In this document: positions 7,277 to 14,762 of the stretch, piece by piece
Layout: each line of letters opens with the position of its first letter
How positions within the stretch are numbered: position 1 is the stretch's first letter
Origin: CAZWVA01 sp964636885
GTDB lineage: Bacteria > Desulfobacterota_D > UBA1144 > Nemesobacterales > CSP1-2
DNA length: 17,915 bases
NCBI GenBank assembly: GCA_964636885.1
Contig: CAZWVA010000057.1
Span: 1-17,915, forward strand
Reading direction: 5' to 3'
The notes under the pieces: generated by a model
The model's database searches: none
The model's input: only the letters and a program-made list of their open reading frames with translations
What the model was told of the DNA's origin: nothing
Translations under genes and position numbers: made by a program

Positions 7277-7789
7277 ATTTTTACACAAAAACCCTTGCAC
7301 TACCCCGAAAGCCTATGGTCTCAGCTTGAGATGAAAGCAGTTACGGGAGAGATGATGGGAACGGAGTTTGAGATTTTCCCTTCCGTGATTGCGACATGGG
7401 AGGAATGGAGAACAAAGTACCCACAGACATCTGTTCTTTCAAGAGACACGGGGTTCGGCAGGAACTATAGCATTGATCCATATGCTGGATACGAAGGTTC
7501 CACTTCAATCATGTTCCCCATAAAACACAGGAACAATAGATTCCATCCAAAGGAAAGAGTGCTTGTTGTTATTTCTGAAGGCATTGCAAAGGCGTATCCC
7601 TTTTCCGAACTTAAAAAGGTGAAGACTCCACTCGAAGACAAAGTAGGTGGTAAGGATATAGTCATAAACTTTAATGATGGGAATTACATAGAGGCAAAAG
7701 ACAAATCGGGAAATAGAATCGAATCTTTTGTTTCCTATTGGTTTGCTTGGTACACTTTTAAACCGGATACCCTGGTTTTTACCAGATGA
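7277..7789 (+). pseudogene. DUF3179 family remnant, N-terminus missing
   Basis: The readable frame from just after a TGA at 7274-7276 to the TGA at 7787-7789 matches the C-terminal half of DUF3179 proteins. It has a SLWSQ stretch, a KAVTGEMMGT stretch, a long beta-rich region with SRDTGFGRNYSIDPY, and a final YWFAWYTFKPDTLVF. Family members are usually about twice this length, are exported and have a further N-terminal half before the SLWSQ point. Here there is no start codon with a ribosome-binding site (only a TTG at 7295) and no recognisable upstream half in any frame of the 155-base gap. It therefore looks like the surviving 3' part of a deleted gene. DUF3179 has no established function. 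Confidence 0.72.
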
Positions 7790-7805
7790 TTTCTGGTTGC
7801 TTTTT

Positions 7806-8513
7806 ATGATTACAGGCTTTGAACCGATTGACAACTGGTATAAGACCCCCTTAGGTAGGCTCTATCTCCAAAGGGTGATAGAGAGGCTGGATGAGTTACT
7901 AAGTGGCGAAGAAAAGGGTGTTTACGCGCTCGATGCTGGGTGTGGGGGTGGTCATTACAGCCTGTTTCTTGCAGAAAAGGGATATAAAACTATAGGAGTC
8001 GATAAGTCTGAGGTACTGGTATCTAGGGCATCTAAGAGGTCAAAAGGCCTCGATAAAAGGATAAATTTCCTCGTTGCCGATATTTCCTCTCTCCCTTTTC
8101 CGTCAGATTTTTTCAAACTGATAATATGCCTAAATGTGATTGAGTTCGTTCCAAATAGGGAAAAGGCTATAGGAGAACTAAAAAGGGTGCTCGCACCAGA
8201 TGGCCTTCTTTTACTAGGGGTATGCAATAAAAATAGCGTATGGGGACTCCTTAAGATGATGGGCAGGCCATTCCGAAACAATGACCCTTTTTTCAAAGGG
8301 CGTTTTTTCGGAAGGGGCGATCTTATAGAACTGGCCGATAAGGCAGGGCTTAGATTAAGACAGATTAAAAACGATATATATTTCCCCCCCATTAAGAACG
8401 CTAGACTGGCGATTCTGTGTGAAAGGATCGGGAAGAGATGGTTTAAAGGGCTTCCGGGGTTTTTGATTGCCTCTTTGATGAAACCCGTGTTAGGTAATCA
8501 GCTTCTTATATGA
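7806..8513 (+). CDS. Class I SAM-dependent methyltransferase
   Basis: With the ATG at 7806 the product is 235 residues; an upstream TTG frame (7728) only adds sequence that overlaps the DUF3179 remnant and is not family-like. The N-terminus DNWYKTPLGR resembles the UbiE/Methyltransf_11-type small-molecule methyltransferases. Motif I is LDAGCGGG (residues 42-49), the acidic motif II residue is the D in GVDKS, and the LIICLNVIEFV segment is motif IV. The C-terminal third carries the substrate side and is not diagnostic. There is no clear ribosome-binding site, so start and expression level are uncertain. It sits at the edge of the arsenosugar-type cluster and ends 16 bases inside the convergent glycosyltransferase gene. 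A role in that pathway is plausible but unproven. Confidence 0.82.
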   Translation: MITGFEPIDNWYKTPLGRLYLQRVIERLDELLSGEEKGVYALDAGCGGGHYSLFLAEKGYKTIGVDKSEVLVSRASKRSKGLDKRINFLVADISSLPFPSDFFKLIICLNVIEFVPNREKAIGELKRVLAPDGLLLLGVCNKNSVWGLLKMMGRPFRNNDPFFKGRFFGRGDLIELADKAGLRLRQIKNDIYFPPIKNARLAILCERIGKRWFKGLPGFLIASLMKPVLGNQLLI

Positions 8514-9184
8514 CTGTAGTATCTTGCGAGTTTTTCGGGAGGGATTCCAAGGTAGTAAAGAATTCTAAGGATCCACATCCTAAGAGATGTTCTTATAACT
8601 CCAGAGCCCTCAAAACGGCGAACACTCGTTTTAACCGACGATTTAATCTCAACCCCCTTTGAGATAGCCTTTATTTTTCTGACAAACTCTAAATCCTCCA
8701 TGATCGGGATCTCAGGAAAACCACCGATTCTATAGAACACATCCCTTCTAACAAATATACCGTGGTCGCCAAGAGGACTACCCGTAATCCTATTTCTCAG
8801 ATTCGCCCCAGCCTCTAACACCCTATAAATAAGCCTTGGGGAATCGAGTTCTATAGAGAACCATCCCCATTGAATCCGGTCTTTGTTGATCCGCTTTTTA
8901 AGCATGTATATGCAACCTTCGTTTATCAATACATCGGCGTGTAGAAAGAGTATGTACTCCCCTTTAGCTATCCCCGCTCCTGTATTCATTTGGGTTGCCC
9001 TCCCCCTTTGAGATGTAATCAGTATTACCCTGGGGAATTTCCTTACGATCTCCTTGGTGTTATCTTCACTCAAGCCATCGACAACTATGACCTCATCTTC
9101 TGATGATATGGATTCAATTAAGCCCTTAAGCGTTCTTTCTATTATCGCTGACTCATTATAGGTTGGGATCACTACACTGATCAT
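8498..9184 (-). CDS. TIGR04283-type arsenosugar-locus glycosyltransferase
   Basis: The 228-residue protein is a GT2-fold transferase. It begins MISVVIPTYNES, has VVDGLSEDNT as the nucleotide-binding aspartate stretch, and LFLHADVLI as the HAD-type metal-binding motif. GSPLGDHGIFVRR and IMEDLEFVRKI form the acceptor side. Residue pattern and length match the family named 'rSAM/selenodomain-associated transferase 2', which co-occurs with radical SAM ArsS and ArsM in arsenosugar loci. Its presumed job is transfer of a sugar to the ribosyl-arsenical. The gene is divergent from the TVP38 gene, and its ATG has a TATAAT about 8 bases upstream (9197-9192), which suggests a very short or absent leader. 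Family membership is recalled, not searched. Confidence 0.82.
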   Translation of the reverse strand: MISVVIPTYNESAIIERTLKGLIESISSEDEVIVVDGLSEDNTKEIVRKFPRVILITSQRGRATQMNTGAGIAKGEYILFLHADVLINEGCIYMLKKRINKDRIQWGWFSIELDSPRLIYRVLEAGANLRNRITGSPLGDHGIFVRRDVFYRIGGFPEIPIMEDLEFVRKIKAISKGVEIKSSVKTSVRRFEGSGVIRTSLRMWILRILYYLGIPPEKLARYYSHIRS

Positions 9185-9206
9185 CGGATTAATTATAATT
9201 TAAAAC

Positions 9207-9227
9207 CGATTTTTGTACGAAAAATCG
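9207..9227. promoter_or_regulatory. Inverted repeat in the divergent promoter region
   Basis: CGATTTTT (9207-9214) and its exact complement AAAAATCG (9220-9227) flank the 5-base spacer GTACG. The site lies in the 87-base gap between the divergent glycosyltransferase and TVP38 genes, where it could control both. It resembles a dimeric-regulator operator more than a terminator, since it sits between two gene starts. Confidence 0.45.
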
Positions 9228-9271
9228 AAACCTTTTGATATCTCATGTATCTAAACTGGGTGGATATTTAA

Positions 9272-9976
9272 GTGAAAGAACCCATGAAAATAGTATATGA
9301 AAGAAACAAGGCAAAGGTTACAAGACTGGCCCTACTGTCTCTAATCCTGGTTTTGGTCTTTCTGGTGATTAGAAGCTCAGGGATTAAATTTGAGGACCTA
9401 ACCCCTTTAGAAATCAAAGGGTATCTCCTGAGCTTCGGTCTCATAAAGGCAGCCCTTATCTACTTATTTATCTACACATTCTCTATAAGGCCTTTTATCC
9501 CAGTGCCGCCCACTCTTTATACCTTAGCAGGAGGGTTTACTTTTGGCCCTATATTAGGGACTATCCTGACCGTCACAGGAGCGACTCTAAATGCAAGTGT
9601 TTCCTTCACAATAGCAAGACTACTTGGCAAGGATTTTGTAGAAAGAATACTAAAAGGGAAATTGGATTCCATTAACGAGAAGCTGGCAGACAGCGGATTT
9701 AAGACGCTACTCGTTATAAGAAGCTCCCCAGTAGGCCCTCCATTTGATCTGGTTAGTTACGCTGCGGGCGTTCTCAAGGTCTCTTTCTGGAGTCACTTTT
9801 TTGCGACTTTAATTGGAATCATTCCGGCTACTTCCGTTTATTCTTATTTTGGCGGCTCTATAACCAAAGGGGGTTTTTATATTCTTATCGGATTCTTCCT
9901 CGTTGTGGCCTTTTCTATTCTTACGCCTTGGCTTATAAAGAGGCAAAGAGTACGGTCTGATTCACATACTAACTAA
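9272..9976 (+). CDS. TVP38/TMEM64 (VTT-domain) membrane protein
   Basis: The 234-residue integral membrane protein has hydrophobic spans at about residues 17-35, 53-70, 85-105, 160-185 and 205-222. The VTT (DedA-like) signature is seen in FTFGPILGTILTVTGATLNA and in the RSSPVGPPFDLVSYAAG segment with its conserved proline and arginine residues. Relatives are found next to, or fused to, FAD oxidoreductases of the type encoded just downstream, and in arsenosugar loci; the transported or lipid-linked substrate is unknown. The gene can start at the GTG at 9272 (GGTGG upstream) or at the ATG at 9284; the first is the longer reading. The flavoprotein gene follows after 21 bases, so the two are probably co-transcribed. 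Confidence 0.85.
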   Translation: MKEPMKIVYERNKAKVTRLALLSLILVLVFLVIRSSGIKFEDLTPLEIKGYLLSFGLIKAALIYLFIYTFSIRPFIPVPPTLYTLAGGFTFGPILGTILTVTGATLNASVSFTIARLLGKDFVERILKGKLDSINEKLADSGFKTLLVIRSSPVGPPFDLVSYAAGVLKVSFWSHFFATLIGIIPATSVYSYFGGSITKGGFYILIGFFLVVAFSILTPWLIKRQRVRSDSHTN

Positions 9977-9997
9977 AATCCATTTTGGAGCTATTAG

Positions 9998-11425
9998 ATG
10001 GAAAATTACGACATTGTAGTGATAGGCGGTGGAGCAGCCGGACTTACGGTAGCAACAGGCTCTGTAAAACTCGGCCTTAAGGTTGTTCTAATTGAAAAAG
10101 ACAAACTCGGCGGTGACTGTCTTTACTACGGGTGCGTACCCAGTAAAACCCTAATCCGCTCCGCAAAAGTCGCCTCACTTATCAGGCGTGCAAAGGAATT
10201 TGGCTTGGAGGAAACCCCTCTTTCCTTTGATTTTGCAAATGTAATCGGCCACGTCTGGGATACCATAAACAAAATAGGTGAACACGACGACCCCGAGAGG
10301 TTTAGGGAAATGGGTGTGGATGTGATTTTCGGTGAGCCGAGATTCGTATCTCCAGAAGAAATAGAAGTAAACGGAAGGGGAATAAAGAGCAAAAAATTCG
10401 TCATCTCTACGGGTTCTAGGTCTTTTGTCCCTCCGATTAAGGGACTCCAAGAAGCGGGTTTCATATCCCACATTGAGTTATTTCATTTAAGGAAACTCCC
10501 CGAATCTCTAATCGTTATAGGTGCCGGACCCATAGGAATGGAGATGGGCCAAGCCTTTGCCCGATTTGGCTCCCGGGTCTCTATAATAGAGATGATGGAT
10601 CGCATTCTTCCCATTGAGGATGAAGATATCTCAAAAGAGCTTGAGAAACACCTAACAAAAGAAGGGATAGGGTTCTTCACCGGGACAAAAGCCAAGAGGG
10701 TCTATACCGAGAACGGCAAAAAGGTAGTCCTGGCAGAGAGAAATGGAGAGGAGATCAATATAGCGGCAGATGAGATCCTGGTTGCAGTAGGACGCACGCC
10801 AAACGTTGAGGGATTAAACCTTGAGGCCGCAGGGGTTAAATACAGTAGAAGAGGGATAGTGGTAAACGACAGGCTTCAGACTACGGCTAAAAACATCTGG
10901 GCATGCGGAGACGTTGTTGGACCCTATCTTTTTACACATATGGCTGAATACCAAGCGAGGATCGTGATTAGGAACGCTCTACTCAGGCTTCCCGCTAAGG
11001 TAGACTACTCCGTTGTCCCCTGGACGACTTTTACCGACCCCGAGGTTGCCCATGTTGGAATCACCGAGTTTGAAGCGAAGAAAAAAGGGATTAAATATAG
11101 CGTTTACAAACATCAATACAGAGATGTTGATAGAGCAGTTACAGAAGTAGAAGGCATTGGCTTTATAAAAATAATCACCTCCGGATGGAAAGGAAAGATA
11201 ATAGGAGCCCACATTATAGGCCCCAACGCCGGAGAGCTGATTGCTGAACTCGTATTAGCTATTAAGAATGGACTATCGGTAAAGGATGTTTCTTCGACAA
11301 TCCATGTCTATCCAACCCTGGCTCTAGGAACAAGGCAAACCGCAGACCTATTTTTCCGCCAAAAATTCGAGTCGTCCCGGTTGGTTCAGAAGATCCTTAA
11401 GTCTATAGTTAGGCTGCTCAACTAG
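9998..11425 (+). CDS. MerA/Lpd-like FAD oxidoreductase lacking the His-Glu dyad
   Basis: This 475-residue flavoprotein of the pyridine nucleotide-disulfide family carries an FAD Rossmann motif (VIGGGAAGL), a redox-active disulfide (C41 and C46 in GGDCLYYGCVPSK), and an NAD(P) Rossmann motif (VIGAGPIGMEMG). It also has the second FAD motif ACGDV and the C-terminal dimerisation domain. It differs from dihydrolipoamide dehydrogenase at the active-site base: the HxHPTxxE stretch reads IHVYPTLAL (H436, V437, Y438, L443), so the second histidine and the glutamate are replaced. It also lacks the C-terminal cysteine pair and the N-terminal metal-binding domain of mercuric reductase. This pattern matches the TVP38-linked oxidoreductase group. 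It presumably uses NAD(P)H to reduce an unknown electron acceptor and sits between the TVP38 and radical SAM genes. Confidence 0.82.
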   Translation: MENYDIVVIGGGAAGLTVATGSVKLGLKVVLIEKDKLGGDCLYYGCVPSKTLIRSAKVASLIRRAKEFGLEETPLSFDFANVIGHVWDTINKIGEHDDPERFREMGVDVIFGEPRFVSPEEIEVNGRGIKSKKFVISTGSRSFVPPIKGLQEAGFISHIELFHLRKLPESLIVIGAGPIGMEMGQAFARFGSRVSIIEMMDRILPIEDEDISKELEKHLTKEGIGFFTGTKAKRVYTENGKKVVLAERNGEEINIAADEILVAVGRTPNVEGLNLEAAGVKYSRRGIVVNDRLQTTAKNIWACGDVVGPYLFTHMAEYQARIVIRNALLRLPAKVDYSVVPWTTFTDPEVAHVGITEFEAKKKGIKYSVYKHQYRDVDRAVTEVEGIGFIKIITSGWKGKIIGAHIIGPNAGELIAELVLAIKNGLSVKDVSSTIHVYPTLALGTRQTADLFFRQKFESSRLVQKILKSIVRLLN

Positions 11426-11472
11426 CTGGTCTTCAGGATTTTAGAGTGTAAAACATAAGGAGGTAAAACCAA

Positions 11473-13971
11473 ATGGAAATTGGTGATAAAACTATCTTAC
11501 ATGCTCCACCCTACTCAGAGATCGAGCAAAACGGTCTCGTTATCCTTATCGATCCCGAAGGGCCTAACTGGATAACCACAGACCCAAGAGGAGCCAGAAT
11601 CGTAAGCCATATAGATGGGAAAAAGACATTTAGTGATATCGTGGCACTCTACGCAAAGGAATTCGGTCTAAGCGGAGCAAAAGCGTGGGTTCATGTAAAT
11701 TCATTCATAAAAGAGGCCCTTAGAGAGAGGTTCGTATCCTCCACTCCTTATACAAGACCACCCTATACAGGCCGGAGCGAGTATCTAAGATTGGATCGCC
11801 TGAGTGAGCTTTGGATACATACGAATAACTCATGTAACCTTCAGTGTACCCACTGTCTCGTGAACTCTGCTCCGTGGGGGGATAAGGGACTCCCTACAGA
11901 TAAGGTAAGACGCATAATCGATCAGGGACGAGAACTCGGCGTATTCCGTTTCTACTTCACTGGAGGAGAACCATTTATACGGAAAGACATCTACGATCTA
12001 ATCGAATACGTTACGCGAGACCCTGACTCGGAGCTTATCGTTCTTACAAACGGGATGTCGTTCACTCAAGAGAAACATTTGAAACGACTCCTCGAAGTAT
12101 CAAGAGGTCGCCTTAAACCCCAGATCAGCCTCGATGGTTCTACTCGAGAAGTGAATGATCCGATTCGCGGAAGAGGTACGTTTGAAAAAACGATAAAGGG
12201 AATAAGGGCCGTAGCAGAAGCAGGACTCAACCCAACCGTTACCACCGTGGTTACGTCTGTTAATGCCGAGGACGTCCCAAATGTTACAAGGCTTCTAGCC
12301 TCCTTGGGGGTGAAAAACCATCACCTCCTCTGGGTTCACCAAAGGGGGAGGATAACCGATAGAGGCAAAGGCCTTCTACTTCCTACATACAGATTGATTG
12401 AGGTTGTAAATAGGGTAAAAAAGACGGCAGACGAGGTCGGAATCAGGATAGACAACTTCGAGTCCATAAAGGTAAAGTTAAGAGCAAGAAAATTCACTAA
12501 ATTCGATCTAAGCAACGCATGCTGGGAGAGTCTATGCGTTTATTCAGATGGTGAGGTCTACCCCTCGGCCGCCTTTGCAAACCTTAAAGGGCTTAGCTGC
12601 GGGAACCTAAAAGAAACGCCCTTAGCAGAAATCTGGCGGAATAGCCCGGTTTGCAATACGTTTAGAACCGCTACTGTACAGAAGAAAGCAAGGTGTAATG
12701 GCTGCTATCTTAAATTCATCTGCGGGGGCGGCGATATCGAGCACTCCTATTTTTACTCGGTTGCAACCTTTGGAAAAGGAGACGTGCACGGACCAGATCC
12801 CTACTCCGACCTTCACGAGTACATGATTAGGAGAAGCCTATTTGAACTCGCCGAGGAAAAGAGGCAAAAATCCAATCCTAAGTCGGGATTCGATGCTCCT
12901 CCCCTGTTTCTCAGCATGGGAGAAGGCGCACTCCACTGCGATATAAATGGAAAACCCGACACCTTATCCGACATCCGCGTTGAGGTATCCCATTCTAACT
13001 GTGTGCTTTCATTTAACATAGATGAGCCCCGTGAAGCGGTGAGAGAGTTCTACGGGAAAGCGGCAGAAGAGCCACAAAATGGGCTCTGCTGCCCTACCGG
13101 TTATCCGACAGACGACATCAGCCATATACCCAAAGAGGTCATTGATAGATTCTACGGGTGCGGGAGTCCGATGAGTGTGGCCGATGTAAGGCCGGGTGAG
13201 ACCGTAGTCGATCTCGGCTCTGGCGCTGGGATCGACTGCTTTATAGCGGCAAAGAAGGTCGGCCCATCCGGAAGGGTGATAGGAGTGGATATGACAGACC
13301 AGATGCTCAGTGTTGCAAACGACTGTCGTACTACCGTTGCAAACAACCTGGGATACGATGTTGTCGAGTTTAGGAAGGGATTTTTAGAAGAGATACCCAT
13401 TCGGGATAAATCCGTTGATCTCATTACGTCAAATTGCGTTATAAACCTTTCACCGGATAAAAAGAGGGTATTCTCCGAGATGTGGCGAATTCTCAAGGAC
13501 CATGGGAGGATCGTGATTTCAGACATCGTGTCAGAAAGAGAAGTCCCCGATCATATAGTTACAAACGATAGGCTTTGGGGAGAGTGCATAGCCGGAGCTT
13601 TAACGGAAGAACAGTTCATCTCCTACCTGGAGCAGGCAGGATTCTATGGCCTTCAGGTTCTTAAAAAGACCTACTGGAAAGACATTGATAACTATAGTTT
13701 CTTCTCAATAACAGTAAGAGGATACAAATTCGAGAAGACCGCAGGATGTGTCTTTATAGGTCAAAAGGCGATCTATAACGGCCCATTTAAAGCCATTATA
13801 GATGAAGAGGGACATCTATTTCCCCGTGGAGAAGCAGTGGAGATATGCACGGATACGGCACAGAAGCTGGCAAGTGCCCCGTATAGAGGGATGTTTATAA
13901 TCACCGATCCGACAGGGGAATTTCAGGAAAGCTATAGTTGCTGTACAGACGGCACTGGCCGCTGTTGTTAA
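11473..13971 (+). CDS. PqqD-radical SAM-SPASM-ArsM fusion protein
   Basis: The 832-residue protein joins four modules. Residues about 1-95 are PqqD-like (GLVILIDPEGPNWITTDPRG). Residues about 110-330 are a radical SAM domain with the cluster motif C121-x3-C125-x2-C128 and an FTGGEP stretch. Residues about 345-425 are a SPASM-type auxiliary cluster region (C350, C355, C376, C394, C408, C411, C417). After a linker with C489 and C510, residues about 535-832 are an ArsM-like arsenite methyltransferase. Its motif I is DLGSGAGID (580-588), and the three cysteines known to bind As(III) in ArsM are present: C563 in YGCGSP, C655 in SNCVINL and C705 in WGECIAG. A CC pair (539-540) precedes them, and the chain ends in CC-x6-CC (823-832). 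An AAGGAGG ribosome-binding site precedes the ATG. Stand-alone ArsS has a different C-terminal domain. Family calls are strong; the combined reaction is inference. Confidence 0.85.
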   Translation: MEIGDKTILHAPPYSEIEQNGLVILIDPEGPNWITTDPRGARIVSHIDGKKTFSDIVALYAKEFGLSGAKAWVHVNSFIKEALRERFVSSTPYTRPPYTGRSEYLRLDRLSELWIHTNNSCNLQCTHCLVNSAPWGDKGLPTDKVRRIIDQGRELGVFRFYFTGGEPFIRKDIYDLIEYVTRDPDSELIVLTNGMSFTQEKHLKRLLEVSRGRLKPQISLDGSTREVNDPIRGRGTFEKTIKGIRAVAEAGLNPTVTTVVTSVNAEDVPNVTRLLASLGVKNHHLLWVHQRGRITDRGKGLLLPTYRLIEVVNRVKKTADEVGIRIDNFESIKVKLRARKFTKFDLSNACWESLCVYSDGEVYPSAAFANLKGLSCGNLKETPLAEIWRNSPVCNTFRTATVQKKARCNGCYLKFICGGGDIEHSYFYSVATFGKGDVHGPDPYSDLHEYMIRRSLFELAEEKRQKSNPKSGFDAPPLFLSMGEGALHCDINGKPDTLSDIRVEVSHSNCVLSFNIDEPREAVREFYGKAAEEPQNGLCCPTGYPTDDISHIPKEVIDRFYGCGSPMSVADVRPGETVVDLGSGAGIDCFIAAKKVGPSGRVIGVDMTDQMLSVANDCRTTVANNLGYDVVEFRKGFLEEIPIRDKSVDLITSNCVINLSPDKKRVFSEMWRILKDHGRIVISDIVSEREVPDHIVTNDRLWGECIAGALTEEQFISYLEQAGFYGLQVLKKTYWKDIDNYSFFSITVRGYKFEKTAGCVFIGQKAIYNGPFKAIIDEEGHLFPRGEAVEICTDTAQKLASAPYRGMFIITDPTGEFQESYSCCTDGTGRCC

Positions 13972-14050
13972 AAGACAAGCGTCCAGACACGAATAGACCC
14001 AAGGTGCAGGATCGTGTTATCCATCAGGTGGCTAATTAGGAAAGACAAAA

Positions 14051-14680
14051 ATGATTAAAACCACTACAAACCATGTGCTTCTCATCTTCGTAAAGTACCC
14101 GGAGCCTGGAAGGGTAAAAACCCGATTGGCTAAGGATATAAGCAAAGAGAGCGCCGCTCGGATATACCTAGAGATGACAGAAACCATAATAGGCAATCTA
14201 TCCAACTCGGGGAAGTACGAGACAATCGTATTCTTTGACCCTCCTGAAAGAGAAACGGATTTTGAAGGCTGGCTCCAAGGGAGGGTTAATAACCTATTTC
14301 CCCAAGAGGGAGGGGATCTAGGCGAGAGGATGTCAAATGCCTTTACAAAGGTCTTTTCTCTGGGAGCCGAAAAGGCGATAGTTATTGGAACGGATTGTGT
14401 TGAGGTCTCGGAGGAGACGATCTCTAAGGCCCTCTATGCCCTAGAGGCCGTGGATGTGGTATTGGGCCCCACCGAAGACGGAGGGTATTACCTTTTAGGG
14501 CTCAAGAAACCGGAGCCCGGTATACTTCATGATATTTCCTGGAGCACAGAACTCGTACTCGACCAGACCCTAAGGAAGATAAGAGAAAAAGGCCTTAGGT
14601 TTCAACTGTTAAAACCCCTAAGAGACGTCGACACCCTAAGCGACCTTAGGGAATACCTGATACGTAGGATCAAAAAGTGA
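14051..14680 (+). CDS. TIGR04282-type arsenosugar-locus transferase (DUF2064)
   Basis: The 209-residue protein matches the family named 'rSAM/selenodomain-associated transferase 1', a nucleotidyltransferase-like GT-A fold of unknown exact chemistry. It has the KYPEPGRVKTRLA signature (residues 15-27), the metal-binding IGTDC stretch (D115) and the GPTEDGGYYLLGL segment (E142, D143) typical of the DUF2064 group. It lies 79 bases after the radical SAM-ArsM fusion gene on the same strand, and the paired TIGR04283-type transferase is upstream. The family is a recurrent neighbour of arsenosugar genes, so activation or attachment of the sugar moiety is the likely role by genomic association. No signal peptide is seen. 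Confidence 0.85.
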   Translation: MIKTTTNHVLLIFVKYPEPGRVKTRLAKDISKESAARIYLEMTETIIGNLSNSGKYETIVFFDPPERETDFEGWLQGRVNNLFPQEGGDLGERMSNAFTKVFSLGAEKAIVIGTDCVEVSEETISKALYALEAVDVVLGPTEDGGYYLLGLKKPEPGILHDISWSTELVLDQTLRKIREKGLRFQLLKPLRDVDTLSDLREYLIRRIKK

Positions 14681-14762
14681 GAGCAAGATTATGATTACCG
14701 CTTTTCTTTTTTATATGCTTTCATTTGCAAACGGCGCAAGTCTAGAAGATCTTTGGAAAGAT

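Noticed and set aside
7728..7805. TTG start adding 26 residues to the methyltransferase
   Set aside because: The extra part overlaps the well-conserved end of the DUF3179 remnant and has no methyltransferase-like features.
9998..11425. Mercuric reductase (merA)
   Set aside because: No N-terminal metal-binding domain, no C-terminal Cys pair, and no other mer gene nearby.
13972..14050. Possible precursor peptide between the fusion gene and the TIGR04282-type gene
   Set aside because: No start with a ribosome-binding site and no cysteine-rich or leader-like frame is present in the 79 bases.
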